Both the position numbers and the translations under genes were made by a program. A stretch of DNA of 64,000 bases from Roridomyces roridus (Eukaryota; Basidiomycota; Agaricomycetes; Agaricales; Mycenaceae), in NCBI GenBank assembly GCA_029378245.1, contig JARKIF010000043.1:310001-374000 (forward strand), given 5' to 3'. Of this stretch, positions 52,860 to 64,000 are shown piece by piece. Each line of letters opens with the position of its first letter. Within the stretch, counting starts at the first letter, position 1. The notes beneath the pieces were generated by a model. It had not been told where the DNA came from and made no database searches. It saw only the letters and a program-made list of their open reading frames with translations.

Positions 52860-54140
52860 ATGCTCCTCGTCTCACTCTTCGCGTCGTCCGCGCTCCTCTT
52901 CGCCTCTGCCTCAGTTCTCCGTGCACCTCGCACGAGTGGAGTGCATCTAGCTGTGAGCCCTCAATGCGGGACACTCGCAAGTGGGGTGCCCGCCGACGTC
53001 AATGTGGGGTTGAAGCCATTGAAGGAGTACAAGAATATAGTCGCTTTTGGTGGTACGTCCGGCAATACACAACATTCTGCCGAATTTAAGTATATCTCTG
53101 GACCGCGCAGATTCGTACACCGGTGGATCGACGAATGGACCTACGTGGGTTCAGAACCTGGCGACTTCTGCTGGTGCCACGCTGATCAACTACGCGGTGA
53201 GTTATTCCTACACTAGTGGAATCGGATCGGAATCAGATGGACTCACTAACCCAACCCAAGGCAACTGGCGCTGTCGTCGATGTGGACCAATGGCCCGAGG
53301 TACCTGCCGTCCAAGCACACACTTCGGTCGATTTTATCAATCAAGGTGCGCTTCTATCGAGCCCAGTTTGTATTTTGAATCTTGATTGAGATTCAACGAA
53401 ATATAGCCAACGGGCTCATGTACGGCTCGCAGCAAAAGTTGGATCCATCTACGACGTTGTATGTCATCTTCCTGGGCATCGGGTGAGTCTTCTTCTTCCT
53501 TTAAGTGGGCATGGAACTCAACTGTGGATAGGGATTATGCGGAAGCTGTCGGTCAGGAATTGGTTTGCTTGCAAAACAACAGTCAGACTCACCCACTTTA
53601 TAGCAACCAACAGCACAACTTCAAGTCTGAACCAAATCGCCGGCGTCCTCCTCTATGTATCTCGAACAATCAACTGTAATCACCCAACACTAATCTGTCT
53701 CCCTAGACGCTACTGGGACTAGTCTCCTCCCCAGTCAGTTTCGCCAACGACATCCTCCTCATCGACAACTACGGACTGGGCCTCACCTCTCCCCTCGGCG
53801 ACACATTCAAAACCTACCTCTTCGAAGCACTCGGCACAGGGCGGCGCTCCTACGGATGGAACGTCGGTTTTGCTTCCCTCAATTCTATATGGGAGGGCGT
53901 GCTGTATGATGGGGCGACGGGGTATGAGGCGTTTGGGTATACGAGTCCTGGGGTTTGTGATGAGAGTTGTGCGGAGCCGGGGAGTACGTTTTATTGGACG
54001 GCTGGGTGTGTGCTTTTTCTTCTTCTTATTTTGGTGAGGAGAGAGATGATCTTTGATTCAGGAACCCGTCGGCGGCTACGCATGCTATTATGGCCGAGTA
54101 TGTCGAGGAGGTGCTCACGCAGTGCCAGTCGTCGACATGA
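52860..54140 (+). CDS. Secreted GDSL/SGNH-type esterase (CE16-like), with altered catalytic positions
   Basis: ATG 52,860 opens a signal peptide (MLLVSLFASSALLFASAS). Spliced exons give FGDSYTGGSTNG (block I, with the serine), VDVDQWPEVP, YVIFLGIGDYAEAV (block III), DILLIDNYGLGLTSPLGDTF and, after an intron ending at 54,060, GNPSAATHAIMAEYVEEVL to the stop. The usual GxND of block III reads GIGD and the usual HP of block V reads NP, so two positions of the catalytic set look changed. The stretch 53,540-53,700 does not give a clean family match and may hold an extra intron or a frame change. Could be an inactive or binding-only relative. Confidence 0.6.
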
Positions 54141-54716
54141 TCCAATGTTTCTTTTTTGTACTAGGCAATGTATTCTTAGTCCAAATTCCGAATGTATGTT
54201 GATTATTGAGGCGTCGAGAGGTCCCTCTCCTGTTGAACCTTGAACGTTTGAACCTTGAACGCATAAATGTGGCGTTGTTTAGTATACATGGTACAAGCGC
54301 AACCGAACCGATGGCAGTTGTTGGCAAACCTCCGAAACTGATCCATCAAGTCAACGCATATGCACTGGCAGGATCCGCGTCGCTTCCTTCCGTTAGATCT
54401 TTCATCGTCTCAAGTCGCGATTCTGGGGTCGAATGCAATACCCTCCTTGGTCAGAGGCCGCTAGAAATTTTGAAAGTTCGACCTCCAATGACCTCGTAGC
54501 TCGGAACGCGCCCCAACGCGCCCCGGAGCTGCGATTGCTGTCAACACCGCCCAAATCCGTTCATCTAAACTGAATGATTTAAATCCGCGACATGAGAGAG
54601 TCTCACGATCCACAGAACAGCGCCGATATGCACGCTTAAATTGGCGGTGCATCTCCAGGGGGTAGCCATATATCAGCGCTCACCGCCGGCGGTCGCGGCA
54701 GCCACCCCACCCTCCC

Positions 54717-56067
54717 ATGTCCATGCCCAACTCTGATCCCCCTCCACTCCCTCCGTCCATCGAGGTATGTATCGTCGGCGCCGGACCAAGTGGCTTGGCT
54801 TGTGCGCTGGGGCTGGCGGCGCGCCAAGTCCCGTTCGTCATTGTCGATGGCTTGGCTGAGGGACAGACCACCTCGCGCGCTATAGTCGTATTCCCGGGGA
54901 CGCTCGAGGTGAGTTGCATTTCCCTCCCCATTGGCTTGACAGTAACACCCCCCATAGGCCGTCGGTGCGCTTCACCCGCAGGTTGCAGAGGATATCATGG
55001 CGACTGGCGTCTGCGGCAACTCGCTCCGTGCCTTTGACCGGCACGGTCAACCAGTATTCCACATCCCACTCACAAATCTCAAGACCAACTACCCCTTTGG
55101 AATGTTCATGGGACAGCACACGGTAGAGGAAGCCATGCGTGCGGGCGTCTACCGCAGCGGGTCCACTATCCACTTTGGCAAACGCATGGAAGCGATCAAG
55201 GAGGTGGACGGCGGCGCGCAGTACGAGCTGCTGTTCGAGTCTGGGGAGAAGCTGCGCGCGCGATACGTCGTGGCCGCAGACGGAGCAAAGTCCTTCCTTC
55301 GTTCATTCGCCGGTATCACCTTCCGCGACCCTTACACGAAAAAGGAGGCAGTGCCGGGCCCGGGTGACTCCAATTTTGTCGTCGCAGACATTGTGTACGA
55401 GAAACCGACGGACAACGTGACGCGGGATGGGCTGCAGCTGAATATCGGAGACGACGGATTCGTGCTTACGGGCCCGATGAAGGACGCGGTAGATCCGGAG
55501 CGCCATCTCTTCAGATTGTACGTCGGCATGACGGGCACACCGCCACGGAACCCCGACCTAGCCTTCCTGCAGGGCATCCTGGACAAACGGGGCCCCGGCT
55601 CGCAGATGACACCACCCAACGTGCCGAGGATCGCAAAAGTGCTGCATGCGGCACGATTCCGCACACGGCCGGCGTTGGCGGATTCGTACCTGCACAAGAC
55701 CAAGGGAGGGGCTTACATACTCCTTGCGGGTGATGCTGCCCACACGCACGGGCCAGCGGGCGGGCAGGGTATGAATCTCGGCATTTGCGACGGGAGTGCC
55801 CTGGCCCTCGCTATCGACAGGCACCGGACAGCCAGTCTGATGAAGGAAGATGCTGGGCACATTCTGGAATCGTACGCCAAGACAAGGAGGGAGGTCGGCT
55901 TTGGGGTGATTGATATGGTACAGTTTATGAGCAAGCTGGAGGCTGGGGGGCTGAGTTGGGCGCAGTGGTTCCGCGTCGTTGCTCTGCGCATATTTTCGCC
56001 GGTACCGTTTGTGAGCAATTTGCTGGCGTGGAGCGTTAGTGGGCTTGGGACTGCTACCAAGGCTTGA
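54717..56067 (+). CDS. FAD-dependent aromatic-ring monooxygenase
   Basis: Exons 54717-54908 and 54958-56067 join to 433 aa. VCIVGAGPSGLACALGLA is the FAD-binding GxGxxG at the N-terminus, YVVAADGAKSFLR the DG motif, and ILLAGDAAHTHGPAGGQGMN the second FAD motif. It is shorter than phenol hydroxylase because the thioredoxin-like C-terminal domain is absent. The C-terminal stretch WFRVVALRIFSPVPFVSNLLAW is hydrophobic and may touch a membrane. Substrate not predictable. Confidence 0.85.
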
Positions 56068-56705
56068 CGTGTTGTAGTATATATTCATGGTAGTTTCGAC
56101 TGGAAGGTCGTGGTCAAAGTCAAGCCATGATTTGATCCGGCTTGTTGAGCCTTGCTCTCTGCCACAAATCTTTCTGGACGACATGTAACTGGTGCAGCTG
56201 ATTCTCGAGATAATGCACGGACGCAAATCGGATGTCAATGAATCATGTCTGGAAATCAACGTACCAAAAAAAATTCCTTCGTCTGCGGTCTGCGGTCTTG
56301 ACATACCCCCACCTGTGTTTGTCTGCTTGAACCTGCCCAATTTCGCTAGGGCGGACACATGGTTCCTCGACGACCACCAGAAAAAACTCAAACTCGTCGG
56401 CGAAAAAAGGGCGAAAAAATCCTTCTGGCCTTGGAAGAAAAGGACTACCAAGATCACTCTGGATCTGGGAATACGAATACTACGACCGCAAGTACCGCAT
56501 GCTCGGGAAGGAGTACTTTCCCGTTTCTGTGCCAGTCCGAGTCGTCCCCGCCGTCGTCAACATCTACCATTCAATTTCCGTCTCAAACAATGCTGAAAAT
56601 TAATAGCTTGTGTGCGTCTTGCGCCTGAAGTCTGTATACTCAGCCCGCGATTCATCACTTTCTAGCCAACCTGTTCCTCAATCATCAAGACTCGACGTAA
56701 ATGCT
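56068..56705. other. Intergenic stretch
   Basis: Overlapping open frames at 56,190-56,630 (one Ser/Thr-rich: TNTTTASTACSGRSTF) show no recognisable domain. Possibly untranslated regions of the two convergent genes. Confidence 0.3.
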
Positions 56706-57518
56706 CTACACTTTGCACAAAATCTCGCCATGGAGCATAGTGAACCAAGCATCGGCCTGGGCCCCCCAATCCCTCCATCCCTGCGACATGCTATACAGAC
56801 CCTCCTGCGTCACGAACCCACGCTCGAGTGCGCTCTCGGCAAAGGAAGACGAAACAACACGCTCAGCCCACGACTCGCTGAACCAAGCAAGCTCCTCCGG
56901 CGTGGTATAACACCAAGTACTCGCCGTCGCAGTGACCTGCTCACGCTTCAAACCAGCTTGCAGCGCCCAGGACAACAATCGACGTCCCGCATTCGGCTCG
57001 CCGCCATTGGATCGCCCGACCTTGTCGTGCGTCGTATGCCAGAGCTTGACGCCGTCGTTGGCCGGGAACCAAGTCATAGCGTCCAAATCCGTCTCGCGCA
57101 CAGCGACGAAGCCTCCTTGTTTGGTGACACGGATCATCTCGCGCAGCGCCTTGATGGGCTCGGCGACGTGTTGGAGGACTTGGTGGGCGTGCACGACGTC
57201 GAAGGACGCGTCGGGGAAGTGCAGGGCGTGGGCGTCTGCGAGGGCATATGTGATGTTGTTGACGCCAGCCTGGACTGCGTCGTCACGGGCTTTTTGAAGC
57301 GTGTCTTCAGAAGAGGGTTCGACGCCGGTAGCGTGACCTTGTGGTACCAATTTCGCGAGATCGAGGGTAATGGTGCCAGGGCCGCAACCAATGTCTAGCA
57401 CGTGCATATCAGGTTTGAGCGAGGGCAGTAGATAGGCGCATGAATTCTGTGCCGTGCGCGACGAGTGCGAGCGCAAGACGGATTGGTGGTGACCGTGGGT
57501 GTATTGCTCGTTAGCCAT
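56706..57518 (-). CDS. SAM-dependent methyltransferase, class I
   Basis: A single uninterrupted exon of 270 aa. HVLDIGCGPGTITLDLAK is motif I of the Rossmann-like methyltransferases, ATGVEPS carries the acidic residue that contacts the ribose, DAHALHFPDASFDVVHAHQVLQ is motif II/III, and a VTKQGGFVAVRE strand follows. It resembles the UbiE/arsenite-methyltransferase-like group common in fungi. The acceptor cannot be told. Its 5' side is 85 bp from the end of the glutathione transferase gene on the same strand. Confidence 0.85.
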   Translation of the reverse strand: MANEQYTHGHHQSVLRSHSSRTAQNSCAYLLPSLKPDMHVLDIGCGPGTITLDLAKLVPQGHATGVEPSSEDTLQKARDDAVQAGVNNITYALADAHALHFPDASFDVVHAHQVLQHVAEPIKALREMIRVTKQGGFVAVRETDLDAMTWFPANDGVKLWHTTHDKVGRSNGGEPNAGRRLLSWALQAGLKREQVTATASTWCYTTPEELAWFSESWAERVVSSSFAESALERGFVTQEGLYSMSQGWRDWGAQADAWFTMLHGEILCKV

Positions 57519-57603
57519 GGTGGATATCGAAGAGAGGGGGTTTCCTTATATAGAACGGCCGGAGTTCCTCCATGCCGGAATTCCGGCCGTTTGCACAGAA
57601 TCT

Positions 57604-58457
57604 CTACACAATCACCTTATCATACTTCTCAAACGCCTTCCTGAGCCTACCCCATCTTCCACCGTGCCACCCCGCGATATCCTCCCACAGATCCTTCCCC
57701 AAAACAGTATTGGCCCAGCGCAAATACCCGACGACCGTGATATCAGCATAAGATATCGTATCCTCGCCCATAAAGTACTCGCCCTTGCCCCCATTCTCAT
57801 TCTTGCGGTACCACGCATCAATCTTCCCAAACCCAGCCTCAAACTCCTTCCACATTTCCACATGCGCCTCCCCAGTGGGAACGACGTCCTCCAAGCGCTT
57901 CCCGCCAAAAAGCGCCTCCCGAGTGCGCCGGAAGTACGCCTGGCTCACGGGGTTGACGATGCTAAGCGTCGCCGGGAGGGCGTACGTGTAGAGCGGGAGC
58001 AGCACAGCAGCGTGGGCGTCTATGAATGCATAGTGCAGCGCCGTCGTGCCTTTGGGGATGAGCACTGGGAGGGAGGAGGGGTACGTCACGTCTAGGTAGC
58101 GAGCGATTTCGATCGAGTCGGAGATGGCCGTGTCTGGATATTACATGAGGGCAGTATGGATGGATTAAAAGGCTGCTTACTGGTAGCGGGGTCGTAGAGC
58201 ACCGGGAGCGAATACCCAGTAGCGGAATCGCCGGTGGGCTTGGCACCAATTTTCTTGCACGTCGGCTCGATCTCGTGGTACTCGAGGAAAACCGTGCGGT
58301 GGGGGATACCCTTGACGTTCAGGGCATACCTAGATTTGTTCGTCAACGAAAGCAACAACAGGAAACCATGGACATACCTCGCTTTAGCGGTATTGGGAGA
58401 GAAAGTCTGCTCGGGGAGGCTGGAGGCGATGTCGTAGAGAATGAGAGAGCTCGACAT
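57604..58457 (-). CDS. Glutathione S-transferase-like protein
   Basis: Exons 58378-58457, 58181-58329 and 57604-58133 join to 252 aa. The N-terminal thioredoxin fold shows LILYDIASSLPEQTFSPNTAK, YALNVKGIPHRTVFLEYHEIEP, and SLPVLYDP (cis-proline), followed by DSIEIARYLD. The helical C-terminal domain includes GEDTISYADITVVGYLRW (N-capping Asp) and ends KYDKVIV. This is the fungal GST type often called FuA or Ure2p-like; conjugation of glutathione to oxidised compounds is the family role. I chose ATG 58,457 over an upstream in-frame alternative because the fold begins there. Confidence 0.85.
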
Positions 58458-58855
58458 GGTTTGCAAATTCAAGTGGAATGAGGAAGAGCATCCATAGCTT
58501 GCCTTTTATACGATACTCGACCTACCCGTCCGTGACTACAGGAGCTTGAGTGAGTTGGTCAAGAGGCTTGGTCAAAACACCGCCCGAGTCAGGTGACGGA
58601 TTTCAGAGCAAGGTCGCGAAGAGAAGAAGCACGACCGATTCTGATTGGTCCAGCGGCCGCGGATGCCCGAACACGTGAGGCGCAGTGAAAAGGTTTGTAA
58701 GTCGGGAAGGTCGTAGTCTCACGCACAGCGGGCAGGAGCGCGCGGACTGGAAGAACGGCTAGCAGGAATCGGACGTTACGGTCAGAAGTGGAAGCAAATT
58801 AACCGGGTCCAAATGGCATTATAAATTAGATATCGTCCGCAAACAAACGCGTGAA

Positions 58856-60723
58856 TCACCACCACTAGACACAATACGCATGAGTAGCTGGAACGAAAAT
58901 CTCAAGTTCACACATACCGGATGACACTCTCCCCCATCCCAGTTCCACACCTTCTTCCGATCCCCAACAACCATCTTGGCAAACTGCATGCCACTCCCCC
59001 TCTCCCAATTCTTTATCCACCAATCCACCATCCAGTGCCTCGTAACATACTTGTACCACCAATAGTGCTTCCACTCGTAGCTGTTGATCACGCGCGGATT
59101 CACGTAGATGCGCTGCATGTCAAATTGCCTCCGAAGGTCGTATGGGAAGAGGAACGACTCGGAGGAGAAGCACTCCTTCTCTTCCGAGACGCGGAACTTG
59201 ATCGGGGGCGTCTGCGCGGGCGTGAGGGAGGCATTTTGCGGGTACGTCGGGTGCGTTTCAGGAAGAGGACGGGAGAGTGGAGAAGTAGAGAGGCGGCCTG
59301 GTGTTCGGAGTGAAACGGGGAGTATGGGGTCTGCACGGAATGCAACGATGCCGTTCCAACAGGTGAAGACAGGCGCGGGTTCTTCTTCCATAACGGCGTC
59401 CATGCCCGCGTCTTCTAGGAAGTAGGGCCAAAGGGAGGAAACCAGGCGGCCTAAGCGGTCCCGTAGGACCCAAGCATCGTACATCCTGGTTTCCCTTAGA
59501 ATTGGAGCAGTGAAAAGAAGGAGATTACTCACCCCCATCGCCCGAGGTCTAGTCCACAGACCATATCCCACTCCCCTTCCTTCGTTTTCAGCAGCTCTAC
59601 AACAGATTCCGCCTCTATGAATATATCATTGCTGAACAATACAGTGTCGTAGCCGCCCTGCTCTACGAGCGGTGCAAGGGCGAGATTCCGGGTATCAGAG
59701 AGGAAACGGATGCGAGGCGTTGCAGTGGACATGTCTAATTTATCTGTGAGACCGAAAGGCAGCAATGCACGAGTATAGACGTACCATCTGGCCGCACAAT
59801 CGTCGAGTCACGCGTGCGGATGAGATTTTTTACGCCCATTTTATCCAGAGTGATCTTCCACTCGTCGAGCATTTCGGGGGTACCGTCCCCGCTGTTGGAT
59901 TCCACAACGGAGATAAAGACATTGTCCGTGCCCAAGTATTGGATGACTTTATTGAACTCCCGTATCCAACGCGGTAGAACCCCCATACTGTTATTGAGGA
60001 TGACGGCAATGAAGACCTTGGCTACAAACTAGTGAGAACAATTTCAAGGATTAGTAGAAAACACACACATCCGTCGTGGTAGCCGCTTGGTTTAGGCACG
60101 CGTAGGGCCGTCTCGATGTCGGGTCTATACCGATAGTCTCCCGGCAATTCGTAGGTTTTGTACAGATACAGCCCGAACAGCGCCATGGACGCGAAGATGC
60201 AGAACGCGACGGTTCGCAGGTAGTAGCGACCGAAAAGAATCTGGCGTAGACTGTGCGACCGGTGGCCTCGTTGGGTCGAGGCATTCGGGAGGTCGTCCAT
60301 GGGAATCGACATTTCATAGTCAGCCCCACCACGTCTTCTCCGCGCAATACGCGGTAGAAGAAAGTCGCCAAATGCCCATAGCACGACACCTGCGGCCATA
60401 CACAAGCCCCATGTCGGTATGGTGGCCATTAGTATGACCAGTCGCGTCCGGGCAACGGGCCAAGCTGGCTCGAAGATGCCGTCGGCATAATCCCTCGTCC
60501 AGTCGGCAGCGAATTTTTTGTAGATGTTCCAGAAGAGCAGGGCCGGGAGTGTTATGAAGGCCGTCCTCCAGAGGAAGGAAAACGCGAAAGCCAGCAGCCA
60601 GACGATTGCTGCCAAAATGCGGTTGAAGGGTGGTCGTTTGCTGACAGAAACTAACCAGCCCAGGTATTGGTCTGCGCTTGGCCGTACGCTAGCATAGTTC
60701 ATCTGCCGCCAGCCATTCTGCAT
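58856..60723 (-). CDS. CAP59/CMT1-type (alpha-1,3-mannosyltransferase-like) glycosyltransferase
   Basis: The first exon (60,723 down to about 60,070) encodes several membrane segments (ILAAIVWLLAFAFSFLW, VILMATIPTWGLCMAAGVVLW, TVAFCIFASMALFGLYLY). Later exons give KVFIAVILNNSMGVLPRWI, NVFISVVESNSGDGTPEML, TVLFSNDIFIEAESVVELL, MYDAWVLRDRLGRLVSSLWPYF, CWNGIVAFRA, FSSESFLFPYDLRR and YVNPRVINSYEW, the signature order of this fungal family, whose members build capsule and cell-wall glycans. The end WDGGECHPWW* is made by a short last exon (acceptor near 58,865). Golgi location is expected. Confidence 0.8.
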
Positions 60724-60771
60724 GGGTGGATGGAGAGGAGGAGAATGAATTCATCGACAAAATGATCGGGC

Positions 60772-61920
60772 ATGATCACCCGCTCCCGCAGTAGCTTGGC
60801 AGCAGCCATGTTGATCTCGGCTGGTTCCAACGCGCATGGCCAGCTTTCCAATGGGTCCCTCGACGATTCCCACTCTTTCTCTCCGTCCTCCTTCCATGGT
60901 TTTGAACCTGGCGTAATCCCAGGAAAACTGCTCGATCTCGTCTGTGGTGCAAATCATACAATTACCCTGCTCGAAATCAACGACCACCCAGAGTTGTGGG
61001 GATGCGGAGACGGCAGCTCTGGGCAGCTGGGACCGTCTTACACACGCGAGGACTCGACCATCTTCAAGCCTCTCGACCTGCTTCTCGAAAAGAACGGGTT
61101 CGCGGGCTACTTTCCGCGCTTGGTCTGTGCTTCATGGGAGACGACGTACATCGTGCTTTCGTCCCCAGACATGCCAGACACACTCATCTCAATGGGCGCA
61201 AACGATTTCGGAGACCTCGGTATCGGTGCACAGAAAGTACCCGCAAAAGACTTTCACGTCGTGCATCCCACAGACCGTCCCTTTATCGTCGAGTCGCTCC
61301 TTGCAGGCCAACACCATGTCATCGCAAAGCTAACTACACCCTCTGAAACCCTCGTTGTCGGCTGGGGCACCTCACGCCATGGCCAACTCGGAAACAACCT
61401 CGCCACCAAACCCTTCCTTTCCTCCCCCGAAATCATCATCCTACCAACACCCATATCATCCGCAGCCCTGGGCCACCAACACACCGTCCTTCTCCACTCT
61501 TCCGGCACCCTCTCCGGTCTGGGCTCGAATCGAAAACACCAGCTCCAAGGCATCGGCGAATGTGCAGACATCAAGGGCGTAGCATGCACCTGGAACGGGA
61601 CATTCCTCCTCACTCACGACCAACACATCCTCTCCGCAGGCCAACTCGGCCGCGAAACAACCACCGCTCTCGCTCACGTCAAGTTCCCCTTCACCAACGC
61701 GACGCATAGATTGACGAGAATCGCATGTGGGAGCGAGCACGTCCTCGCGTGCTTTGTCTTGCGCGATTCTTCCGAAGTATGGGGTTGGGGCTGGAACGAG
61801 CACGGCAACCTGGGTATTGGGACGACAGAAGACGTGTGCGTCCCTGTGCGATTATGGTCGGGTCCGGGAGATGTAGGTATTTGGGCGGGTTCTGGAACAA
61901 GTTGGATAGCTGTACAATAG
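60772..61920 (+). CDS. RCC1-repeat protein (Ats1-like)
   Basis: A single exon. Repeats of the RCC1 beta-propeller type are visible: MLISAGSNAHGQL, LWGCGDGSSGQLG, LISMGANDFGDLGIG, VVGWGTSRHGQLG, LSGLGSNRKHQLQG, VWGWGWNEHGNLGIG. At about 370-382 aa it could form one propeller. It resembles yeast Ats1 and other cytosolic RCC1-like proteins. The first repeat suggests the start may be ATG 60,808 rather than 60,772. The start is 48-84 bp from that of the divergent glycosyltransferase gene. Confidence 0.8.
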   Translation: MITRSRSSLAAAMLISAGSNAHGQLSNGSLDDSHSFSPSSFHGFEPGVIPGKLLDLVCGANHTITLLEINDHPELWGCGDGSSGQLGPSYTREDSTIFKPLDLLLEKNGFAGYFPRLVCASWETTYIVLSSPDMPDTLISMGANDFGDLGIGAQKVPAKDFHVVHPTDRPFIVESLLAGQHHVIAKLTTPSETLVVGWGTSRHGQLGNNLATKPFLSSPEIIILPTPISSAALGHQHTVLLHSSGTLSGLGSNRKHQLQGIGECADIKGVACTWNGTFLLTHDQHILSAGQLGRETTTALAHVKFPFTNATHRLTRIACGSEHVLACFVLRDSSEVWGWGWNEHGNLGIGTTEDVCVPVRLWSGPGDVGIWAGSGTSWIAVQ

Positions 61921-62074
61921 GTGAGGAAGAACGCATGTATATGTTACAGAGTCTATACAAGAAATTATAGAGATTTAGATAACCGCGCTGTTAGATATTA
62001 CGGGAAAGTTGCATCCAATCAAACGCACTGAAAAAAACCTTGAGCGGTTGGTCGACAAAAAGAACAAAAAAAAA

Positions 62075-64000
62075 CTAACCATTCCCATCCGGCTCTCCTA
62101 CACCATACAACATTTCCGTCGGATGGAACGCCAAAGAACTCAATCGAGGAATGAACGGCGACAAACCGCGGGACGGCTGTGCCGTCAAGCCAGTCGAGAC
62201 ATTGAAATTAGAAACCTCCTGGTCGGTTCGCAAAGCCCGCACAGTGACGCGTTGCGTTTTCCAGCTCCTTGATGATATAGCGGAAGTGCTGTGGACACTG
62301 TCAATACTGAACGAAGCGAAAAAGTGGCTATGACTCACGCTGCAAATACACCTGCTGTAGGATGGCAGTCAAACGCCGAAAGTCCATGGGGTAGAACGTC
62401 CCAGGTCTTGCAAGCACTATTTTGACCCCGTAAATCCCACAGCTTGACCTTGCCGTCCAGACTGAAAGGAAAAATGAGATCAAATATGATGGCATTACGA
62501 GCATGGCGTACCTGGCTGAAAGGAATTGCTGGGTCGTCGTTGGATCATAACGGACACTCTGCACCCAGGACTCGTGCTCAGTATAGGTCCGTACCACAGC
62601 CCTGTCCTCCTCAAGTCGCCGATCGAATATCTTGACTTCACCATTCGCAAAGCTGGCGGCAAAGAACTGAGAATATCCCATATCCCCAACGATCGAAGTG
62701 ACGGGGCTCTCCGAGTAGGTCTCCAGATCCTATGACAACGAATTAGAGGGATCATTCAGAGATCAGACCAAACTCACGAGTATAGGCGTTTCCGTCTGAG
62801 CGTCCCATACTTTGATGATCCGCGAATCTCCACCGACAAGAAGAATCCCCATAGACTGCTTCCAATCCATGACGACCCCAGCACCTTGTGGACAGGGCAG
62901 AATCTCCGTCAGTCCACGGAACGCGCTGACCATTTGAACAGGTCCTTGGTCCACAGCGGGATCGTAGTTCCGATAAAGACGAACAATGCCGTCGGAAGAC
63001 GCAGTCAAGATGATACCCCCGACGTCTTGGTTTATGATTTGCAGCGATGTAACAGCCGTGCCCGACGGGTTTCCATTGTGGAACATACTCAGTCGTCGAC
63101 GATGGTACCAATCCCAGACGCTGCAAGAAAGTTAGCTTTTAGAAAACCGCGCCAGAAAAAAGGTACCCACCTAATAACATCAAACTCATTGGCGACAAAC
63201 AGATGTTGGTCGTATGAATGGAATGCCATGGTCAAAGGATGGCCCGAGACGTGTAGCGTCCCCACCGACCTGTCCCAAGGCCGTTTTTCTGGTACAGCGT
63301 CAATGAAATGTCCAAGACACGAAAAAAGTCCACACACCAGCCACATCAATCTGCTTCTGCGTCTCGTTAATAACCTCATCGTTCCGGTTCTGCCGCCAGA
63401 GCTGGTAATTGAACTGGATACTCCCCGGCTCGTCCGCCTCCGCTTGCTAACCCTCTAATCAGCACTTGCCAAAAAAACAGCGAACAAAAGAACTCACCCT
63501 CATCTGCGGCTCAGTGAAATATTCACTGCACCAATCAAAGAAGGTGCTCTTGAGCGGCAACACATCAGCCATCCCAATACCCGTCCCAAGCCCCAAGATG
63601 ACGCTGTTATTCGAGTCCATCGAAGACATACTGCTGCTCGGACTCGCACCAGGCCCACCATGATGGTGCCCATGCCCTCTCCGCATCCCAGGCCGTCTTC
63701 GTGCCCGCAGGCGCTCCATATCCTCCTCCACAAGCGCTTCGATAACGTTCCACGCCATAAAGTCTGCACTGGGCGGCGGCGGGGCAGCGTCAAGGAAAGA
63801 AGCTGCTCGAGGAGATGGTGGCGCGCTACCAACTCGTGACTGATATCCACTAGGCTGCACCAGCGTCGTGGATGAATCCATATAAGGCGATGCGTAACGC
63901 GCCAAATTGAGATTCGGAGACGGAGGGCGCGAACAACCAGCGGCGTCTGTCCTTAACGACTGCGTGTCAGCAGCAACGGGCGTCGCATGGTGCGTTTCCT
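62075..64000 (-). CDS. KOG1: Raptor/Kog1, TORC1 subunit, C-terminal part (5' end beyond the window)
   Basis: From the right edge leftwards the minus strand gives a Ser/Pro-rich linker, STFFDWCSEYFTEPQMR, EADEPGSIQFNYQLWR-NRNDEVI, then WD40 repeats: HPLTMAFHSYDQHLFVAN, VTSLQIINQDVGGIILTAS, GLLVGGDSRIIKVWDAQ-type, SFANGEVKIFDRR, WVQSVRYDPTTTQQFLSA, KVKLWDLRGQ, and a last STGLTAQPSRGLSPFIPRLS with LAFHPTEMLYGVGEPDGNG to the stop at 62,075. This is the C-terminal half of Raptor, the substrate-recruiting subunit of TORC1. Introns of about 50-70 nt interrupt it. The N-terminal caspase-like domain and HEAT repeats would lie past 64,000. Confidence 0.85.

Overview
This window looks like nuclear DNA of a filamentous basidiomycete (Agaricomycetes). 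The coding capacity is broken into short exons by GT-AG introns of about 45-75 nt, and the gene families are typical of that group: I66-like protease inhibitors, PLAC8 proteins, a CAP59/CMT1-type glycosyltransferase, a DDX60-like helicase and several FAD monooxygenases. A Rhizoctonia/Ceratobasidium-type fungus would fit, but that is inference. All exon joins were made by hand from splice signals and reading frame. No database search was possible.

Region 1-14,800 is a cluster of beta-trefoil genes resembling the I66 (cospin-type) serine-protease-inhibitor family. It contains three head-to-head pairs: a short minus-strand gene (relic at 1-200, intact at 4,233-4,806 and 10,476-11,049) facing a larger plus-strand gene (786-2,633; 6,184-7,880; 12,089-14,769). 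The last two plus-strand genes fuse one or two trefoils, through proline-rich linkers, to a pair of ZZ-type zinc fingers. PLAC8-gene relics and small transposons lie between the pairs. Region 14,800-19,700 holds a nearly complete PLAC8 gene, a hAT-like MITE and a decayed membrane-protein gene. A conserved upstream element carrying CACGTG recurs five times and the last copy sits in front of the helicase gene.

Region 20,000-28,560 holds housekeeping-type genes: a DDX60-like Ski2 helicase with several frame breaks in its first half, a DUF1308/UPF0415 protein and a SelW-like (Rdx) protein. Region 28,600-39,600 is repeat-rich. A block of about 3 kb carrying a small predicted N-myristoylated orphan gene is present as an inverted pair here and as a third copy at 49.6-51.8 kb. 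The spacer between the inverted copies holds two TIR elements, a SINE fragment and one multi-exon orphan gene, and a hAT-like element sits inside an intron of the second orphan copy. Intron-containing tRNA-Thr(AGT) genes and tRNA-derived SINEs accompany the blocks.

Region 40,000-64,000 is gene-dense: a RING-H2/ankyrin protein with two copies of a histone H3 tail-like motif, the methylcrotonoyl-CoA carboxylase alpha subunit, a phenol 2-monooxygenase-like enzyme, a P450, a GDSL/CE16 esterase, a second FAD monooxygenase, a methyltransferase, a glutathione S-transferase, a CAP59-type glycosyltransferase, an RCC1-repeat protein and the 3' part of Raptor/Kog1. The oxidative and conjugating enzymes at 44-58 kb could serve degradation of aromatic or xenobiotic compounds, but no single pathway is evident.

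The two most unusual observations are the trefoil-ZZ fusion proteins and the histone-tail-like RING-ankyrin protein.
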